From Prochlorococcus marinus str. MIT 9515 (lineage in GTDB: Bacteria; Cyanobacteriota; Cyanobacteriia; PCC-6307; Cyanobiaceae), in the NCBI RefSeq assembly GCF_000015665.1, contig NC_008817.1:1612001-1676000 (forward strand): a stretch of 64,000 nucleotides of DNA. The letters run 5' to 3'. The position numbers and the translations under genes were made by a program. Positions 20,255 through 29,837 of this stretch are shown here, piece after piece; position 1 is the first letter of the stretch; every line of letters starts with the position of its first letter. Under the pieces are notes generated by a model, which saw only the letters and a program-made list of their open reading frames with translations, was not told the origin of the DNA and did no database searches.

Positions 20255-21676
20255 ATGATTAAAGAAGCATTAATAGTAAAAACAACCGCACTGCCTCAAA
20301 GTAGAATTGCTCTTGAATTAGAAATCCCATCTAATACATGCAAATCATTCGTCAGTGAAACAATAAATTCAATTAGTCGTTCAGCCAAAATCCCAGGATT
20401 TAGGCTTGGCAAAATTCCAAAACAAGTATTAATACAAAGAATTGGTATAAACCAACTATATGCCTCTGCTCTAGAAAAAATAATTGATAAATCTTGGAAA
20501 GAGGCCATAGAAATGGAATCAATAGAGCCACTAAGTGAACCGGAATTAGTTGATGGATTTGAATCATTACTTAAGAATTTCAATCCGGAAAAAACTTTAA
20601 AAATTAATCTTCAAACTGATGTTGCACCCACATTAAAATTAAAAAAATCAAAAGGCCTATCAGTTGAGATTATAAAAAGAAAATTTGACCCCAAATCCAT
20701 AGATGAAGCTTTAGAAAAATCAAGAAATCAACTAGCAAATATTATTCCAGTTATTAATAGACCCGCTAGATTAGGAGATATCGCTGTAGTGAGTTTCAAA
20801 GGCATTTATAAAGATTCCAAAAAAGCAATCGATGGAGGATCTAGTGACTCAATGGATCTTGAATTAGAAAAGAACAAAATGATTCCAGGGTTCGTTGAAG
20901 GTATTGTTGGTATGAAAATCGATGATAATAAAACTCTTAATCTCAAATTTCCTGATGACTACTCTCATGAAGAGTCCAGAGGGAAAGAAGCAATCTTTGA
21001 AGTCAGTCTAAAAGACCTTAAAGAGAAAGAATTGCCTGAACTAAATGATGATTTTGCAAAACAGTCTGGAAATAAAGATTCATTAAAGGAACTTAAAAAA
21101 GATATTGAAAAACAATTAAAGGAAAATTTTGATAACACTCAAAAAAATATCAAAATTGAAGCTTTAATGGATGCATTATCCAAAGAATTAGATGCTGAGA
21201 TTCCAAAAGCAATGATTGATATTGAAGTAAGAAATAATATTGAACAAACAGCGCAAAGATTTGCCCAACAAGGAATGGATATCAAATCAACTTTTACCCC
21301 GGAATTAGTTAAAACTTTAGCAGAATCAACTCGTCCTCAAGCTGAAAAAAATGTTCAAAGAAATTTAGCTTTAAAAGCATTATCAGAAAGTGAGAATATT
21401 ACAGTCGAGGATAAAGAAATAAATCAAAAAATGAAGGAATATGATGATGAAATTTCTAAATCACAAAAACAAATTGACATTCAGAAATTAAAAGAAGTAG
21501 TTCTTAACGATCTTCTAAAAGAAAAGTTAATAACTTGGCTTGAAGAAAATTCAACGGTTAAAGAAATAAGTGAAAAAGTAACAAAATCAACTACAAAATC
21601 AAAGACAAAATCAAAGACAAAGAAAGAAAGCCAAGCTAAAAGTGAACCGAATAAAAAGAAAAAAGAAAAAAAATAA
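20255..21676 (+). CDS. tig: Trigger factor chaperone
   Basis: Trigger factor binds the ribosome exit tunnel and shields nascent chains. The N-terminal ribosome-binding domain has the signature PGFRLGKIPKQV (residues 46-57). The FKBP-type domain follows (RLGDIAVVSFKGIY, FVEGIVGM), then a helical C-terminal domain. The 473-aa protein ends in a low-complexity Lys/Ser/Thr tail with a repeated KSKT unit encoded by 12-bp repeats. It heads the tig-clpP-clpX-dnaX run. Confidence 0.96.
   Translation: MIKEALIVKTTALPQSRIALELEIPSNTCKSFVSETINSISRSAKIPGFRLGKIPKQVLIQRIGINQLYASALEKIIDKSWKEAIEMESIEPLSEPELVDGFESLLKNFNPEKTLKINLQTDVAPTLKLKKSKGLSVEIIKRKFDPKSIDEALEKSRNQLANIIPVINRPARLGDIAVVSFKGIYKDSKKAIDGGSSDSMDLELEKNKMIPGFVEGIVGMKIDDNKTLNLKFPDDYSHEESRGKEAIFEVSLKDLKEKELPELNDDFAKQSGNKDSLKELKKDIEKQLKENFDNTQKNIKIEALMDALSKELDAEIPKAMIDIEVRNNIEQTAQRFAQQGMDIKSTFTPELVKTLAESTRPQAEKNVQRNLALKALSESENITVEDKEINQKMKEYDDEISKSQKQIDIQKLKEVVLNDLLKEKLITWLEENSTVKEISEKVTKSTTKSKTKSKTKKESQAKSEPNKKKKEKK
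21581..21616 (+). repeat. 12-bp tandem repeat in the tig C-terminal tail
   Basis: Three consecutive 12-base units, the last two identical (ACAAAATCAAAG) and the first differing at the end, encode the repeating T-K-S-K/T pattern of the basic tail. The period is a multiple of three, so copy-number change would keep the frame. Confidence 0.75.
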
Positions 21677-21740
21677 TTTATAAAAAATTTAACTAATCAA
21701 GAAAAAAACTTCTAAATTAGATATAAAAGAGATTAATTTA

Positions 21741-22391
21741 GTGAATTCTAAACAAAAACATTTAATACACAGCTCAATGAGTCCTCTTGAAAGTGTCAAT
21801 AACACGAAATCTGCTATTCCTACTGTTGTGGAACAATCTGGAAGAGGAGAAAGAGCATTTGATATTTATTCGAGATTATTAAGGGAAAGAATAATATTTT
21901 TAGGAACCGGAATTAACGATCAGGTAACAGATTCACTTGTTGCACAACTTCTATTTCTAGAAGCCGAAGATCCTGACAAAGATATTCAAATATATATCAA
22001 TTCTCCCGGTGGTTCTGTTACTGCAGGATTAGCTATTTACGACACGATGCAACAGATCTCTCCAGATGTTGTCACGATCTGCTTTGGCGTGGCTGCAAGT
22101 ATGGGGGCATTCCTTCTTTCTGGTGGCGCAAAAGGGAAAAGGTTGGCTTTGCCTAATTCAAGAATTATGATTCACCAGCCTCTTGGAGGTGCTCAAGGCC
22201 AAGCAGTAGAAATTGAGATACAAGCAAAAGAAATATTATTTCTCAAAAAAACTTTAAATTCTCTTTTGTCAGAACATACTGGTCAATCTTTAGAAAAAAT
22301 TAATGAAGATACTGAAAGAGATTATTTTCTGTCACCTGAGGAAGCTGTGCAATATGGATTAATTGATAAAGTTATAAAAAATGACAAGTAA
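21741..22391 (+). CDS. clpP: ATP-dependent Clp protease proteolytic subunit
   Basis: ClpP is the serine protease ring that works with Clp ATPases. The catalytic triad is visible as S120 (GVAASMGA), H145 (MIHQPLGG) and D194 (ERDYF). The GTG at 21741 is preceded by AAAGAGA at usable spacing, while the internal ATG at 21777 has nothing comparable, so the GTG start (216 aa) is preferred. It sits between tig and clpX, so this copy most likely partners ClpX. Cyanobacteria normally carry further clpP paralogues elsewhere. Confidence 0.95.
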   Translation: MNSKQKHLIHSSMSPLESVNNTKSAIPTVVEQSGRGERAFDIYSRLLRERIIFLGTGINDQVTDSLVAQLLFLEAEDPDKDIQIYINSPGGSVTAGLAIYDTMQQISPDVVTICFGVAASMGAFLLSGGAKGKRLALPNSRIMIHQPLGGAQGQAVEIEIQAKEILFLKKTLNSLLSEHTGQSLEKINEDTERDYFLSPEEAVQYGLIDKVIKNDK

Positions 22392-22447
22392 AACTAATAT
22401 TTTAAGAATATGATGACGAATCCAAATTTATAAGCAATCCTAATAAT

Positions 22448-22474
22448 AAGGGATAGTTACCCTTTTTTATTTTT
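22448..22474 (+). terminator. Hairpin plus T-run between clpP and clpX
   Basis: The arms AAGGG (22448-22452) and CCCTT (22460-22464) form a 5-bp stem with a 7-base loop, followed directly by TTTTATTTTT. It looks like a weak intrinsic terminator or attenuator that could lower clpX relative to clpP. Confidence 0.45.
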
Positions 22475-22492
22475 CACAAGCTTTGATAATCG

Positions 22493-23860
22493 ATGGCTAA
22501 ATTTGACGCCCATCTAAAATGTTCATTTTGTGCCAAATCACAAGATCAAGTTAGAAAACTTATAGCAGGTCCTGGGGTATACATCTGTGATGAATGCATA
22601 GACCTATGTAATGAAATTCTCGATGAAGAATTAATTGATACTCAGGCAAAACTTAATAACTCCACACAAGTCAAGAAAAAATTACCGATTAATAATCCTG
22701 ATACATCTATCCCTTTCGAATTAACCTCCATTCCCAAACCACTGGAAATTAAAACTTTTCTAGATAACCAAGTTGTAGGTCAAGAATCTGCAAAAAAAAT
22801 ACTTTCAGTTGCTGTTTATAATCACTATAAAAGGTTAACTTGGAGATTAAAAGAAGAAAATAAGGACAATAATTCTAACGATTGTCATGCAACTAAACTT
22901 CAAAAATCAAATATCCTACTGATTGGTCCAACTGGAAGTGGTAAAACATTATTAGCACAAACTTTAGCTGAGTTTCTTGATGTTCCTTTTGCAGTGGCTG
23001 ATGCAACGACTCTAACTGAAGCTGGATATGTTGGAGAGGATGTTGAGAATATTCTATTAAGACTTCTACAAAAGTCAGAAATGAATGTAGATTTAGCTCA
23101 AAAGGGTATTATATATATTGATGAGATAGACAAGATAGCTAGAAAGAGTGAAAATCCATCAATTACAAGAGATGTATCTGGAGAAGGAGTTCAACAAGCA
23201 TTATTAAAAATGCTTGAGGGAACAATTGCAAATGTCCCTCCTCAAGGAGGACGAAAACACCCTTACCATGATTGTATACAGATAGATACAAGTCAGATTT
23301 TATTTATATGTGGAGGTGCATTTATAGGTTTAGAAGATATTGTTCAAAAACGCTTAGGAAGACACTCTATAGGATTTACAACCAACTCAGACGAAAGCAA
23401 AATAGATGCAAAAAAATTAGTTGATTCTCGAGATGCTCTCAAGAATTTAGAACTAGATGATTTAGTCAAATATGGATTAATTCCAGAATTTATAGGGAGA
23501 ATTCCTGTATGCGCAGTATTAGATCGTCTCACTAAAGAAACTCTTGAATCGATCTTAACTGAACCAAGAGATGCACTAGTAAAGCAATTTAAAACTTTAT
23601 TAAGTATGGATAATGTTGAATTAAATTTCGAACCCGAATCTGTGGAAGCAATCGCTAATGAAGCTTTTAAAAGAAAAACAGGTGCTAGAGCTCTTAGATC
23701 AATAATTGAAGAATTAATGCTTGATTTAATGTATACACTCCCATCACAAGAAGAAGTAACTAAGTTCACCATTACGAAAAAAATGGTAGACAACCTGTTC
23801 TCATCTAAAATTGTTAAACTTCCTGCAGGTTCACATAGGATTATTAAAGAATCTGCATAA
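22493..23860 (+). CDS. clpX: Clp protease ATP-binding subunit ClpX
   Basis: ClpX is the AAA+ unfoldase that feeds tagged substrates to ClpP. The N-terminal zinc-binding domain has C10, C13, C32 and C35. The Walker A GPTGSGKT lies near residue 145, with the Walker B segment [11 protein letters not shown], and the sensor-2 region near [17 protein letters not shown]. The 455-aa length is normal for cyanobacteria. It follows clpP by about 100 bases with a weak terminator between, and dnaX follows 55 bases later. Confidence 0.98.
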   Translation: MAKFDAHLKCSFCAKSQDQVRKLIAGPGVYICDECIDLCNEILDEELIDTQAKLNNSTQVKKKLPINNPDTSIPFELTSIPKPLEIKTFLDNQVVGQESAKKILSVAVYNHYKRLTWRLKEENKDNNSNDCHATKLQKSNILLIGPTGSGKTLLAQTLAEFLDVPFAVADATTLTEAGYVGEDVENILLRLLQKSEMNVDLAQKGIIYIDEIDKIARKSENPSITRDVSGEGVQQALLKMLEGTIANVPPQGGRKHPYHDCIQIDTSQILFICGGAFIGLEDIVQKRLGRHSIGFTTNSDESKIDAKKLVDSRDALKNLELDDLVKYGLIPEFIGRIPVCAVLDRLTKETLESILTEPRDALVKQFKTLLSMDNVELNFEPESVEAIANEAFKRKTGARALRSIIEELMLDLMYTLPSQEEVTKFTITKKMVDNLFSSKIVKLPAGSHRIIKESA

Positions 23861-23915
23861 AAGTAAGGTTAACTCTCTATGATTTCAAGATTATTCATAT
23901 AATTAATAATCATAA

Positions 23916-25703
23916 ATGCTTAATATACATAAACCTTTTCATCAAAAATATAGGCCTAGCAACCTTGATGAGCTAGTTGGTCAAGAATTTATATCAATAA
24001 CCCTTAAACAAGCACTAATATCTAAGAAAATTGCACCTGCTTATCTGTTTAATGGGCCTAGAGGAACTGGAAAGACATCAAGTGCACGAATATTTGCAAA
24101 ATCATTAAATTGTCTATCATGTGAACAGCCTACGGCTAATCCTTGTGGCAAATGCGAATTATGTAAACAAATTGCAGATGGTAATGCCCTTGATATTATT
24201 GAAATTGATGCTGCTTCTAATACTGGGGTTGATAATATAAGAGAAATAATAGATGGAGCAAGATTCACTCCTACTCAAGCCAGGTGGAAAGTATACGTTA
24301 TCGATGAATGTCATATGCTCTCAACTGCAGCATCAAATGCTTTACTCAAAACTATTGAAGAACCTCCCGAAAGAGTTGTTTTTATTCTTGCTACTACAAA
24401 TCCGGAAAGAGTAATAAATACTATTCAAAGTAGGTGTCAAAAATTCGATTTTAAAAGAATCAGCTCAAATACTATTTTCCACAACCTTTCAGAAATAGCG
24501 AATAAAGAATCAATTAAATTTGAAGATCAAGCACTAAAATTAATTGCAAAAAGATCTAATGGTGGAATGCGTGATGCACAAAGTTTACTAGATCAATTAA
24601 GTCTTCTTCCTAATGGCGTAACTACTAAAAATGTTCAAAACTTACTTGGAGAAGTATCCGAAAATGATTTAATTAATTTAATAAATGCCTTAATTTACAA
24701 TGAACCAGAGTCGTTATTAATTAGTTGCAATCAATTATATGATTCAGGAAATGAACCTCATGAGATATTAGTTGGTTTATTAAATATTACTAGAGACCTA
24801 TTATTGAAAACTTTAAATAACAATTATTCAGATATTTTCTATACCTCCATTGACTTTCAAAATGAATTAAATAAATTTTCTAAAAACATTAGTAAAATGA
24901 GGATAATTGATTGGCATAACAAGCTTAAAAATATTGATTATCAAATCAAAACAAGTGATAATCCAAAATTATGGTTAGAAGTACATTTAACAAGCCTTAT
25001 TGAAAATAAGATCGAAGACAACATAGTTAATAATGGACAAAGTAATAAAGAGACTTTAAATCAAAAGGTTATTAATAAAGATGAATTAATTAATAAAACA
25101 ATCATTTCTAAAAATGCAAATCAAACTGAATCAGAAGATATTAATAAAAAGGAATTAATTAATAATCAAGATATTCAGCCTAATTATGAAAATGCAAATC
25201 AAACTGAATCAGAAGATATTAATAAAAAGGAATTAATTAATAATCAAGATATTCAGCCTAATTATGAGCATGCAAATCAAACTGACTTTTTAAAAGAAAA
25301 GTGGGAGCTAATTCTATCTAAATTAGAATTGCCTTCGACAAGAATGTTACTTTCTCAGCAAGCAGAACTAGCAAGTATTGATTCGAATGAAGTTTTAATA
25401 GCATTATCTCCCAACTGGGAAAACATGATCAAAAGTCGAAAAATAATAATTGAAAATGCTGTAAAAAAAGTTTGTGGAGATAAAGTAAAACTTAACTTTT
25501 CTAGCAAAAAAATTAATATTAATAATACTGCAAAATCTCAAGAGAAAATAATTAAAAAATCAACTAGTAATAGGGAAATACAAAATACCAATTTTCAAAA
25601 TTCCAACACCCCTATAGAAAAACCTCAAAAAGAATTTTATGATGACAATTCCAAAAATCTAGCAAATTTTTTTAACGGAGAAATTATTGATTTGGATGAA
25701 TAA
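23916..25703 (+). CDS. dnaX: DNA polymerase III tau/gamma subunit
   Basis: DnaX is the ATPase of the clamp loader and, as tau, links it to polymerase and helicase. Walker A GPRGTGKT is at 47-54. Zinc cysteines follow (C69, C77, C80, C83), then DECHMLS and the SRC sensor motif. Domains I-III end near residue 370. After that comes an Asn/Lys/Glu-rich linker containing two near-identical 26-residue copies, then a conserved-looking C-terminal domain (LSKLELPSTRMLLSQQAEL). No intein and no A-AAA-AAG slippery heptamer were seen. It is convergent with the GT2 gene, with stop codons almost touching. Confidence 0.96.
   Translation: MLNIHKPFHQKYRPSNLDELVGQEFISITLKQALISKKIAPAYLFNGPRGTGKTSSARIFAKSLNCLSCEQPTANPCGKCELCKQIADGNALDIIEIDAASNTGVDNIREIIDGARFTPTQARWKVYVIDECHMLSTAASNALLKTIEEPPERVVFILATTNPERVINTIQSRCQKFDFKRISSNTIFHNLSEIANKESIKFEDQALKLIAKRSNGGMRDAQSLLDQLSLLPNGVTTKNVQNLLGEVSENDLINLINALIYNEPESLLISCNQLYDSGNEPHEILVGLLNITRDLLLKTLNNNYSDIFYTSIDFQNELNKFSKNISKMRIIDWHNKLKNIDYQIKTSDNPKLWLEVHLTSLIENKIEDNIVNNGQSNKETLNQKVINKDELINKTIISKNANQTESEDINKKELINNQDIQPNYENANQTESEDINKKELINNQDIQPNYEHANQTDFLKEKWELILSKLELPSTRMLLSQQAELASIDSNEVLIALSPNWENMIKSRKIIIENAVKKVCGDKVKLNFSSKKININNTAKSQEKIIKKSTSNREIQNTNFQNSNTPIEKPQKEFYDDNSKNLANFFNGEIIDLDE
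25113..25286 (+). repeat. 78-bp tandem duplication inside dnaX (2.2 copies)
   Basis: Copy 1 is 25113-25190 and copy 2 is 25191-25268; by eye they differ only at the last base. A third partial copy of about 18 bases follows. The unit is 26 codons, so the frame is preserved. It lies in the linker before the tau C-terminal domain. Confidence 0.95.
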
Positions 25704-25704
25704 G

Positions 25705-27006
25705 TTAAACACCAGTATGAAGTGTTTTCTTCCAGAGAATCTTTTTCGGAAAAATAGACATTTTTATTGTCACCCAGGGTATTACAACAAACCAATGAGA
25801 CAAATATAAAAGAGAAACCAACATCATCATCAAATTGAGATTTTGTAAAATTGGACCTTCACTTTTGCATGAAGAACCATACCAAACGGCAATTCCCGAC
25901 AAAGTAAATGCCGTTATCGAGATTGGCAAATAACTGGGCGATTCAGCTAGAGCAATACTCAAAATCAAATCAATCATAGAGATAATAGGTAAGGCGTATT
26001 GCAAAATAAAGAAAAAGGTTAAATCAAATTTTTGAATAAGTTCAATTTTTTTTGATAATAATTGTTCGCCATAATCAAAAAATCTTTGCAAACCTCCTTC
26101 AGCCCATCTTTGTCTCTGTGAAAATAAAGCAGATATATTTTCAACGGCTTCTTCCATAACAGGAGGATCCCATAGAATCCCAATTTTTGCTTTAGTAAGT
26201 AAAAGCCTGAGACTTAAATCCAAATCATCAGTAACTGTATCTTCATTAAACGAACCACATTTAAGTAAAACTTTTTTATTAATTAATTGACCATTACCTC
26301 TCAATTCAGATACTCCAGCAACAGATAATCTTCCATATTGAAAGATTGCATCCATGGCCATTTCCATAGATTGACAACTGGTTAAAAAATTCTTACTCAC
26401 ATTTATGACTGATTTTCTTAATTGCACTGCTGACCAAGATCCCTCATAAACAAAACTAAATAATCTTCGTAATGTGCCTTTTTTCAGTTGCGCATCAGCA
26501 TCTAATATTAATATCCATTCTCCATATGTAAACTTTAAAGCATAATTTAATGCTCCTGATTTACCACCTCCAGCATTTGCAGATCTACTGATAATTTTTA
26601 ATTTATCAAACTCTCTCGATAACCTTTCCAAAATTAAAGGTGTCTTATCAGAACTGCCGTCATCAATAATATAAATATTTAACTTATTAGTTGGATAGTC
26701 TAAATTAAATAATCTTTCGACTAATCTTTCAATTACATTTTCCTCATCTCTTGCAGCAACTAAAATATCTAAAGTAGGTAAGTTATCATCAGAAATTTTC
26801 TTATAGTTCTTTGTTGAACTAACATTTCTATCTAGATTTTTTGAAATTACATATAATCCATAACATGCGATTAAAAAAGAAATCGCAAATGTAAAAGATA
26901 AAAAGTATTTAAAATGAAAAATGTGAGGAATCGTACTTACTGATAAACAAACAACAAAAAATAATAATGATTTTAATCTTCGATTTTTGTAAAAACCGTT
27001 GTTCAT
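25705..27006 (-). CDS. Membrane glycosyltransferase, family 2
   Basis: A 433-aa inner-membrane glycosyltransferase of the GT2 family. Two N-terminal hydrophobic segments (about 11-28 and 34-55) are followed by a cytoplasmic GT-A domain. The nucleotide-sugar site has DDGSSD (115-120), the metal motif DADAQ (169-173), the acceptor-side TDDLD (259-263) and QRQRW (297-301). These last motifs are typical of processive enzymes such as cellulose, hyaluronan or poly-GlcNAc synthases. Further membrane segments follow (about 320-345 and 355-415). It lies 28 bases downstream of the SpoIID-like gene on the same strand. The product polymer or glycolipid is unknown. Confidence 0.88.
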   Translation of the reverse strand: MNNGFYKNRRLKSLLFFVVCLSVSTIPHIFHFKYFLSFTFAISFLIACYGLYVISKNLDRNVSSTKNYKKISDDNLPTLDILVAARDEENVIERLVERLFNLDYPTNKLNIYIIDDGSSDKTPLILERLSREFDKLKIISRSANAGGGKSGALNYALKFTYGEWILILDADAQLKKGTLRRLFSFVYEGSWSAVQLRKSVINVSKNFLTSCQSMEMAMDAIFQYGRLSVAGVSELRGNGQLINKKVLLKCGSFNEDTVTDDLDLSLRLLLTKAKIGILWDPPVMEEAVENISALFSQRQRWAEGGLQRFFDYGEQLLSKKIELIQKFDLTFFFILQYALPIISMIDLILSIALAESPSYLPISITAFTLSGIAVWYGSSCKSEGPILQNLNLMMMLVSLLYLSHWFVVIPWVTIKMSIFPKKILWKKTLHTGV

Positions 27007-27034
27007 GAATGCTTTCTTATGTTTATTATTTTAG

Positions 27035-28570
27035 TTAATGAGACAATATCTCAATTTTTTTAATTTTTGTTCCCTGATAATAATGATTCAATATTTGTTC
27101 ATAAGTAAAACCCAATTTAGCCATTTCGATCGCTCCTGATTGAGACAAACCTACACCATGACCGAAGCCACCTCCTTTAAAAAGCCAAAGATTATCATTT
27201 AATTTATTAATAATAAATAAATTACTTGGTAAAAAACTCAATATTCTTCGAATATCATCTTTTATAAGAACTATGGGTTTTTGAACATTTTTCAGCTTAA
27301 TTTCTAATTTTATTACTCTTCCACTGGAACCTCTCTCAATAATATTTAGATTAACCAAATCTGCTTTCTCCTTAATCAATTGATTATTTATTAAATTATT
27401 TTGGATTATTTCACTAGAAACTTTTTTCTGCCATCGATAAAGAGAATGCCTGTCACCATAAACCTTCTCATCTGCAAAATCAAGAAATTTGTTTAATTCA
27501 TCTCCAGTTTTGATTGGAAGCTTAAAAGTTTTTTTTAAAGGATCTAAACCATCAATCATTGCATTAAGATAGCGGTAATCTTTTATTTGCCAAGATTCGC
27601 TTGCACTAGCTGATAAACCACCATTAGAGCCATGATAAAAGGAATTAATTGGTTTGTTTTTATAAGTAATTATTAAATTAGAAGTATCTATAATCGCTTT
27701 ATTCACATTTTTATATTTAATATTAGGGGGTTTATAAACTTGACATTGAGTACTGATACACAAATGATAATTATCGATATTAAATCTTTCTGAATTATAA
27801 AGAGCCCAAGTCCTGGCAATCACTGCTTGTGCTTTTAAAGCTTCTAAAGGTGAATTAGAGCCTATCTCATATGGCAGGACACCTTTCAGATAATCATCAA
27901 ATTTAATTTTCTGAATCAACGTCCAAGTTCCGTATGAATCTTTGGCTAAATAAAACTTTTTCCCAAAATTAATATCATTAATTCTTATCTCATCTGATGA
28001 AGATAGGAATATCGGGCCCTGAAGTTGTTTTTGAGAATATTCACTGATAAGAAAAGGAACTATTTTTGAACTATAAGATTTTTTGAAAATTTTATAGTTC
28101 AATTTATTGGGAACATTTTTACTTATTGGTATCCAAACTTCCCAATTTTTTGGATACGCTACGAGAGCTTCATAACCTTTTTCTTTTAAGTTTTTAGCTT
28201 TCCTTTGAGCAGATTCAAAGCTTGCAAATGGACCAAATACAATTCTCTCAATTACGACAGGAGTTTTCAAAGGAATCTTCTTAAAAAGAATATTTATTTT
28301 TTTAGATTTATATTTAAGACCATTAGAGGAATGGAGTGTAATGAAATTTTTGTTTGTTATAAACGTGATATTTTGTTTTTCAAAAAAACTATCCGTATTA
28401 GCTCCTAAATATTGTTTTAATCCAATTAAAAAATTACCTTTTTTTAATTCTTCAGTAAGATTTATTTTTAAAGATTCTTTTGCATACAAATTTATTTTAA
28501 ATATTGGTGTAATACAACATAGTAAATAACAGCTATAAATAATATGTAAAAAGTTAAATCTGCGCAGCAT
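27035..28570 (-). CDS. SpoIID/LytB-domain protein with SPOR-like region
   Basis: A 511-aa exported protein with a hydrophobic N-terminal signal (residues 8-25). Residues of about 95-135 (FGPFASFESAQRKAKNLKEKG) look like a SPOR peptidoglycan-binding repeat. The SpoIID core follows: YLKGVLPYEIGSNSPLEAL, AQAVIARTWAL, FYHGSNGGLSA, and the terminal FGHGVGLSQSGAIEMAKLG. SpoIID proteins are lytic transglycosylases or amidase enhancers acting on peptidoglycan. The organism does not sporulate, so a role in cell-wall turnover is inferred. It pairs with the GT2 gene downstream. Confidence 0.88.
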   Translation of the reverse strand: MLRRFNFLHIIYSCYLLCCITPIFKINLYAKESLKINLTEELKKGNFLIGLKQYLGANTDSFFEKQNITFITNKNFITLHSSNGLKYKSKKINILFKKIPLKTPVVIERIVFGPFASFESAQRKAKNLKEKGYEALVAYPKNWEVWIPISKNVPNKLNYKIFKKSYSSKIVPFLISEYSQKQLQGPIFLSSSDEIRINDINFGKKFYLAKDSYGTWTLIQKIKFDDYLKGVLPYEIGSNSPLEALKAQAVIARTWALYNSERFNIDNYHLCISTQCQVYKPPNIKYKNVNKAIIDTSNLIITYKNKPINSFYHGSNGGLSASASESWQIKDYRYLNAMIDGLDPLKKTFKLPIKTGDELNKFLDFADEKVYGDRHSLYRWQKKVSSEIIQNNLINNQLIKEKADLVNLNIIERGSSGRVIKLEIKLKNVQKPIVLIKDDIRRILSFLPSNLFIINKLNDNLWLFKGGGFGHGVGLSQSGAIEMAKLGFTYEQILNHYYQGTKIKKIEILSH

Positions 28571-28606
28571 ACGATGGAAATTTCCTTATCAAATCAAAAC
28601 TTTAAT

Positions 28607-28635
28607 TTGCACCAATGCATATAAAGGTTTAGATT
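28607..28635 (+). promoter_or_regulatory. Candidate promoter for rpmI-rplT
   Basis: A -35-like TTGCAC (28607-28612) and a -10-like TAGATT (28630-28635) are separated by 17 bases. They end 26 bases before the rpmI ATG, which has an AAAGGA ribosome-binding site. Motif-based only. Confidence 0.4.
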
Positions 28636-28661
28636 ATCTAGAATAAACGTTATCAAAGGAA

Positions 28662-28859
28662 ATGTCTAAACTTAAGACTCGTAAATCAGCAGCAAAAAGA
28701 TTTAAAGCTACTGCTACGGGTAAATTCATGAGAAGAAGAGCTTTCCATAATCATTTATTAGATCACAAAAGCTCAAAATTGAAGAGACATCTATCTACAA
28801 AAGCTGTTGTTGATGAAAGAGATGCTGATAATGTAAGATTAATGATTCCCTACGCATAA
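28662..28859 (+). CDS. rpmI: 50S ribosomal protein L35
   Basis: A 65-aa, strongly basic protein of the large subunit. The family signature is clear in [17 protein letters not shown] near the N-terminus and in the middle [14 protein letters not shown]. The start has a good AAAGGA ribosome-binding site. It is followed by rplT after 30 bases, the usual bacterial order. infC, which often precedes this pair in other bacteria, is not upstream here, where the divergent SpoIID-like gene lies instead. Confidence 0.98.
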
Positions 28860-28889
28860 AAGCGCTCAAGTTACTTTCAAAATAAATTT

Positions 28890-29237
28890 ATGGCACGAGT
28901 TAAAAGAGGCAACATAGCCAGAAAAAGAAGAAACAAAATCCTTAATCTTGCAAAAGGTTTCAGAGGAGGAAACAAGAATCTATTTAGAACTGCTAACCAA
29001 AGAGTAATGAAAGCTCTATGTAATGCTTATAGAGATAGAAGAAGAAGAAAAAGAGATTTTCGAAGACTTTGGATTGCAAGAATCAATGCCTCAGCAAGAA
29101 TCAATGGTACGAATTACAGCAAATTAATTAATGGATTAAAGACATCTGAGATAATTATTAATAGAAAAATGCTTGCACAATTAGCTTTGAACGATCCACA
29201 ATCTTTTGAGAAAATAGTTTCTGCTGTAAGCAAATAA
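28890..29237 (+). CDS. rplT: 50S ribosomal protein L20
   Basis: L20 binds 23S rRNA early in large-subunit assembly. The 115-aa product starts [19 protein letters not shown] and contains [19 protein letters not shown] and [16 protein letters not shown], all typical. In several bacteria L20 represses the rpmI-rplT transcript; whether that occurs here cannot be read from the short leader. A TPR gene follows after 40 bases. Confidence 0.98.
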   Translation: MARVKRGNIARKRRNKILNLAKGFRGGNKNLFRTANQRVMKALCNAYRDRRRRKRDFRRLWIARINASARINGTNYSKLINGLKTSEIIINRKMLAQLALNDPQSFEKIVSAVSK

Positions 29238-29277
29238 ATTATACGAATATAATTTTGAGCAATATATTTTATCAGTA

Positions 29278-29835
29278 ATGGAACTATCTTCCTTTCAATC
29301 ATATTTGATAATACTTTTTGTAGTACTTGTAATAATTTCTGTTTTTGTCTTTCGACAATTTCTTAGAACAAGAAAGGAAGAATTAAATTTAGTTACATTT
29401 GAGCAAAAAGGTCTAGATTCATTCACAAAAGCTAGTGAACTTTATGAATTTGGCTCTATACAAATTAAAAAAAGGTTGTATTCAGAGGCCACTAAGACTT
29501 TTTTAAAAGCTGTTGATTATTATGATGATGAACCTAATGAGGCAAAAGCTATCATAGAAAATGCTCTCGGTTTTTCCTATGCTGCGCAAAATAAATTTAA
29601 AAAAGCAATCATACACTATAATTCAGCTATAAAATCTCTTCCAGAATATACAGTAGCTTTAAATAATCTTGCTTCAGCACAACAACGATTACTCGAATAT
29701 GAATTAGCGTATGCAACTTATAAAAAAGTTTTATTAATAGATCCAAACAACAAAACAGCAATCAAGAAGAGTAAAGAACTACAACAAAGGAATAATTACT
29801 CTCCTTATAAAGGAATAAAAGATAAAGGGTTTTAA
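29278..29835 (+). CDS. Membrane-anchored TPR-repeat protein
   Basis: A 185-aa protein with one N-terminal membrane helix (about residues 8-27, [17 protein letters not shown]) followed by tetratricopeptide repeats. The clearest are around 54-90 and 95-170, where [19 protein letters not shown] and [19 protein letters not shown] show the usual A/G/Y/F pattern. TPR proteins act as scaffolds; in cyanobacteria several assist photosystem assembly, but nothing here specifies a partner. thiG starts two bases after its stop codon, so they are probably co-transcribed. Confidence 0.85.
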   Translation: MELSSFQSYLIILFVVLVIISVFVFRQFLRTRKEELNLVTFEQKGLDSFTKASELYEFGSIQIKKRLYSEATKTFLKAVDYYDDEPNEAKAIIENALGFSYAAQNKFKKAIIHYNSAIKSLPEYTVALNNLASAQQRLLEYELAYATYKKVLLIDPNNKTAIKKSKELQQRNNYSPYKGIKDKGF

Positions 29836-29837
29836 AA

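Noticed and set aside
23344-23793. 149-codon minus-strand ORF inside clpX.
   Set aside because: It opposes the conserved ClpX C-terminal domain and shows Ser/Leu-rich shadow composition.
25111-25280. Possible programmed frameshift in dnaX to make gamma.
   Set aside because: AAT-AAA-AAG runs occur in the linker, but no A-AAA-AAG heptamer in the right register with a downstream hairpin was found.
25113-25286. CRISPR array or intein in dnaX.
   Set aside because: The repeats are directly adjacent without spacers and encode an in-frame linker. No intein splice motifs are present.
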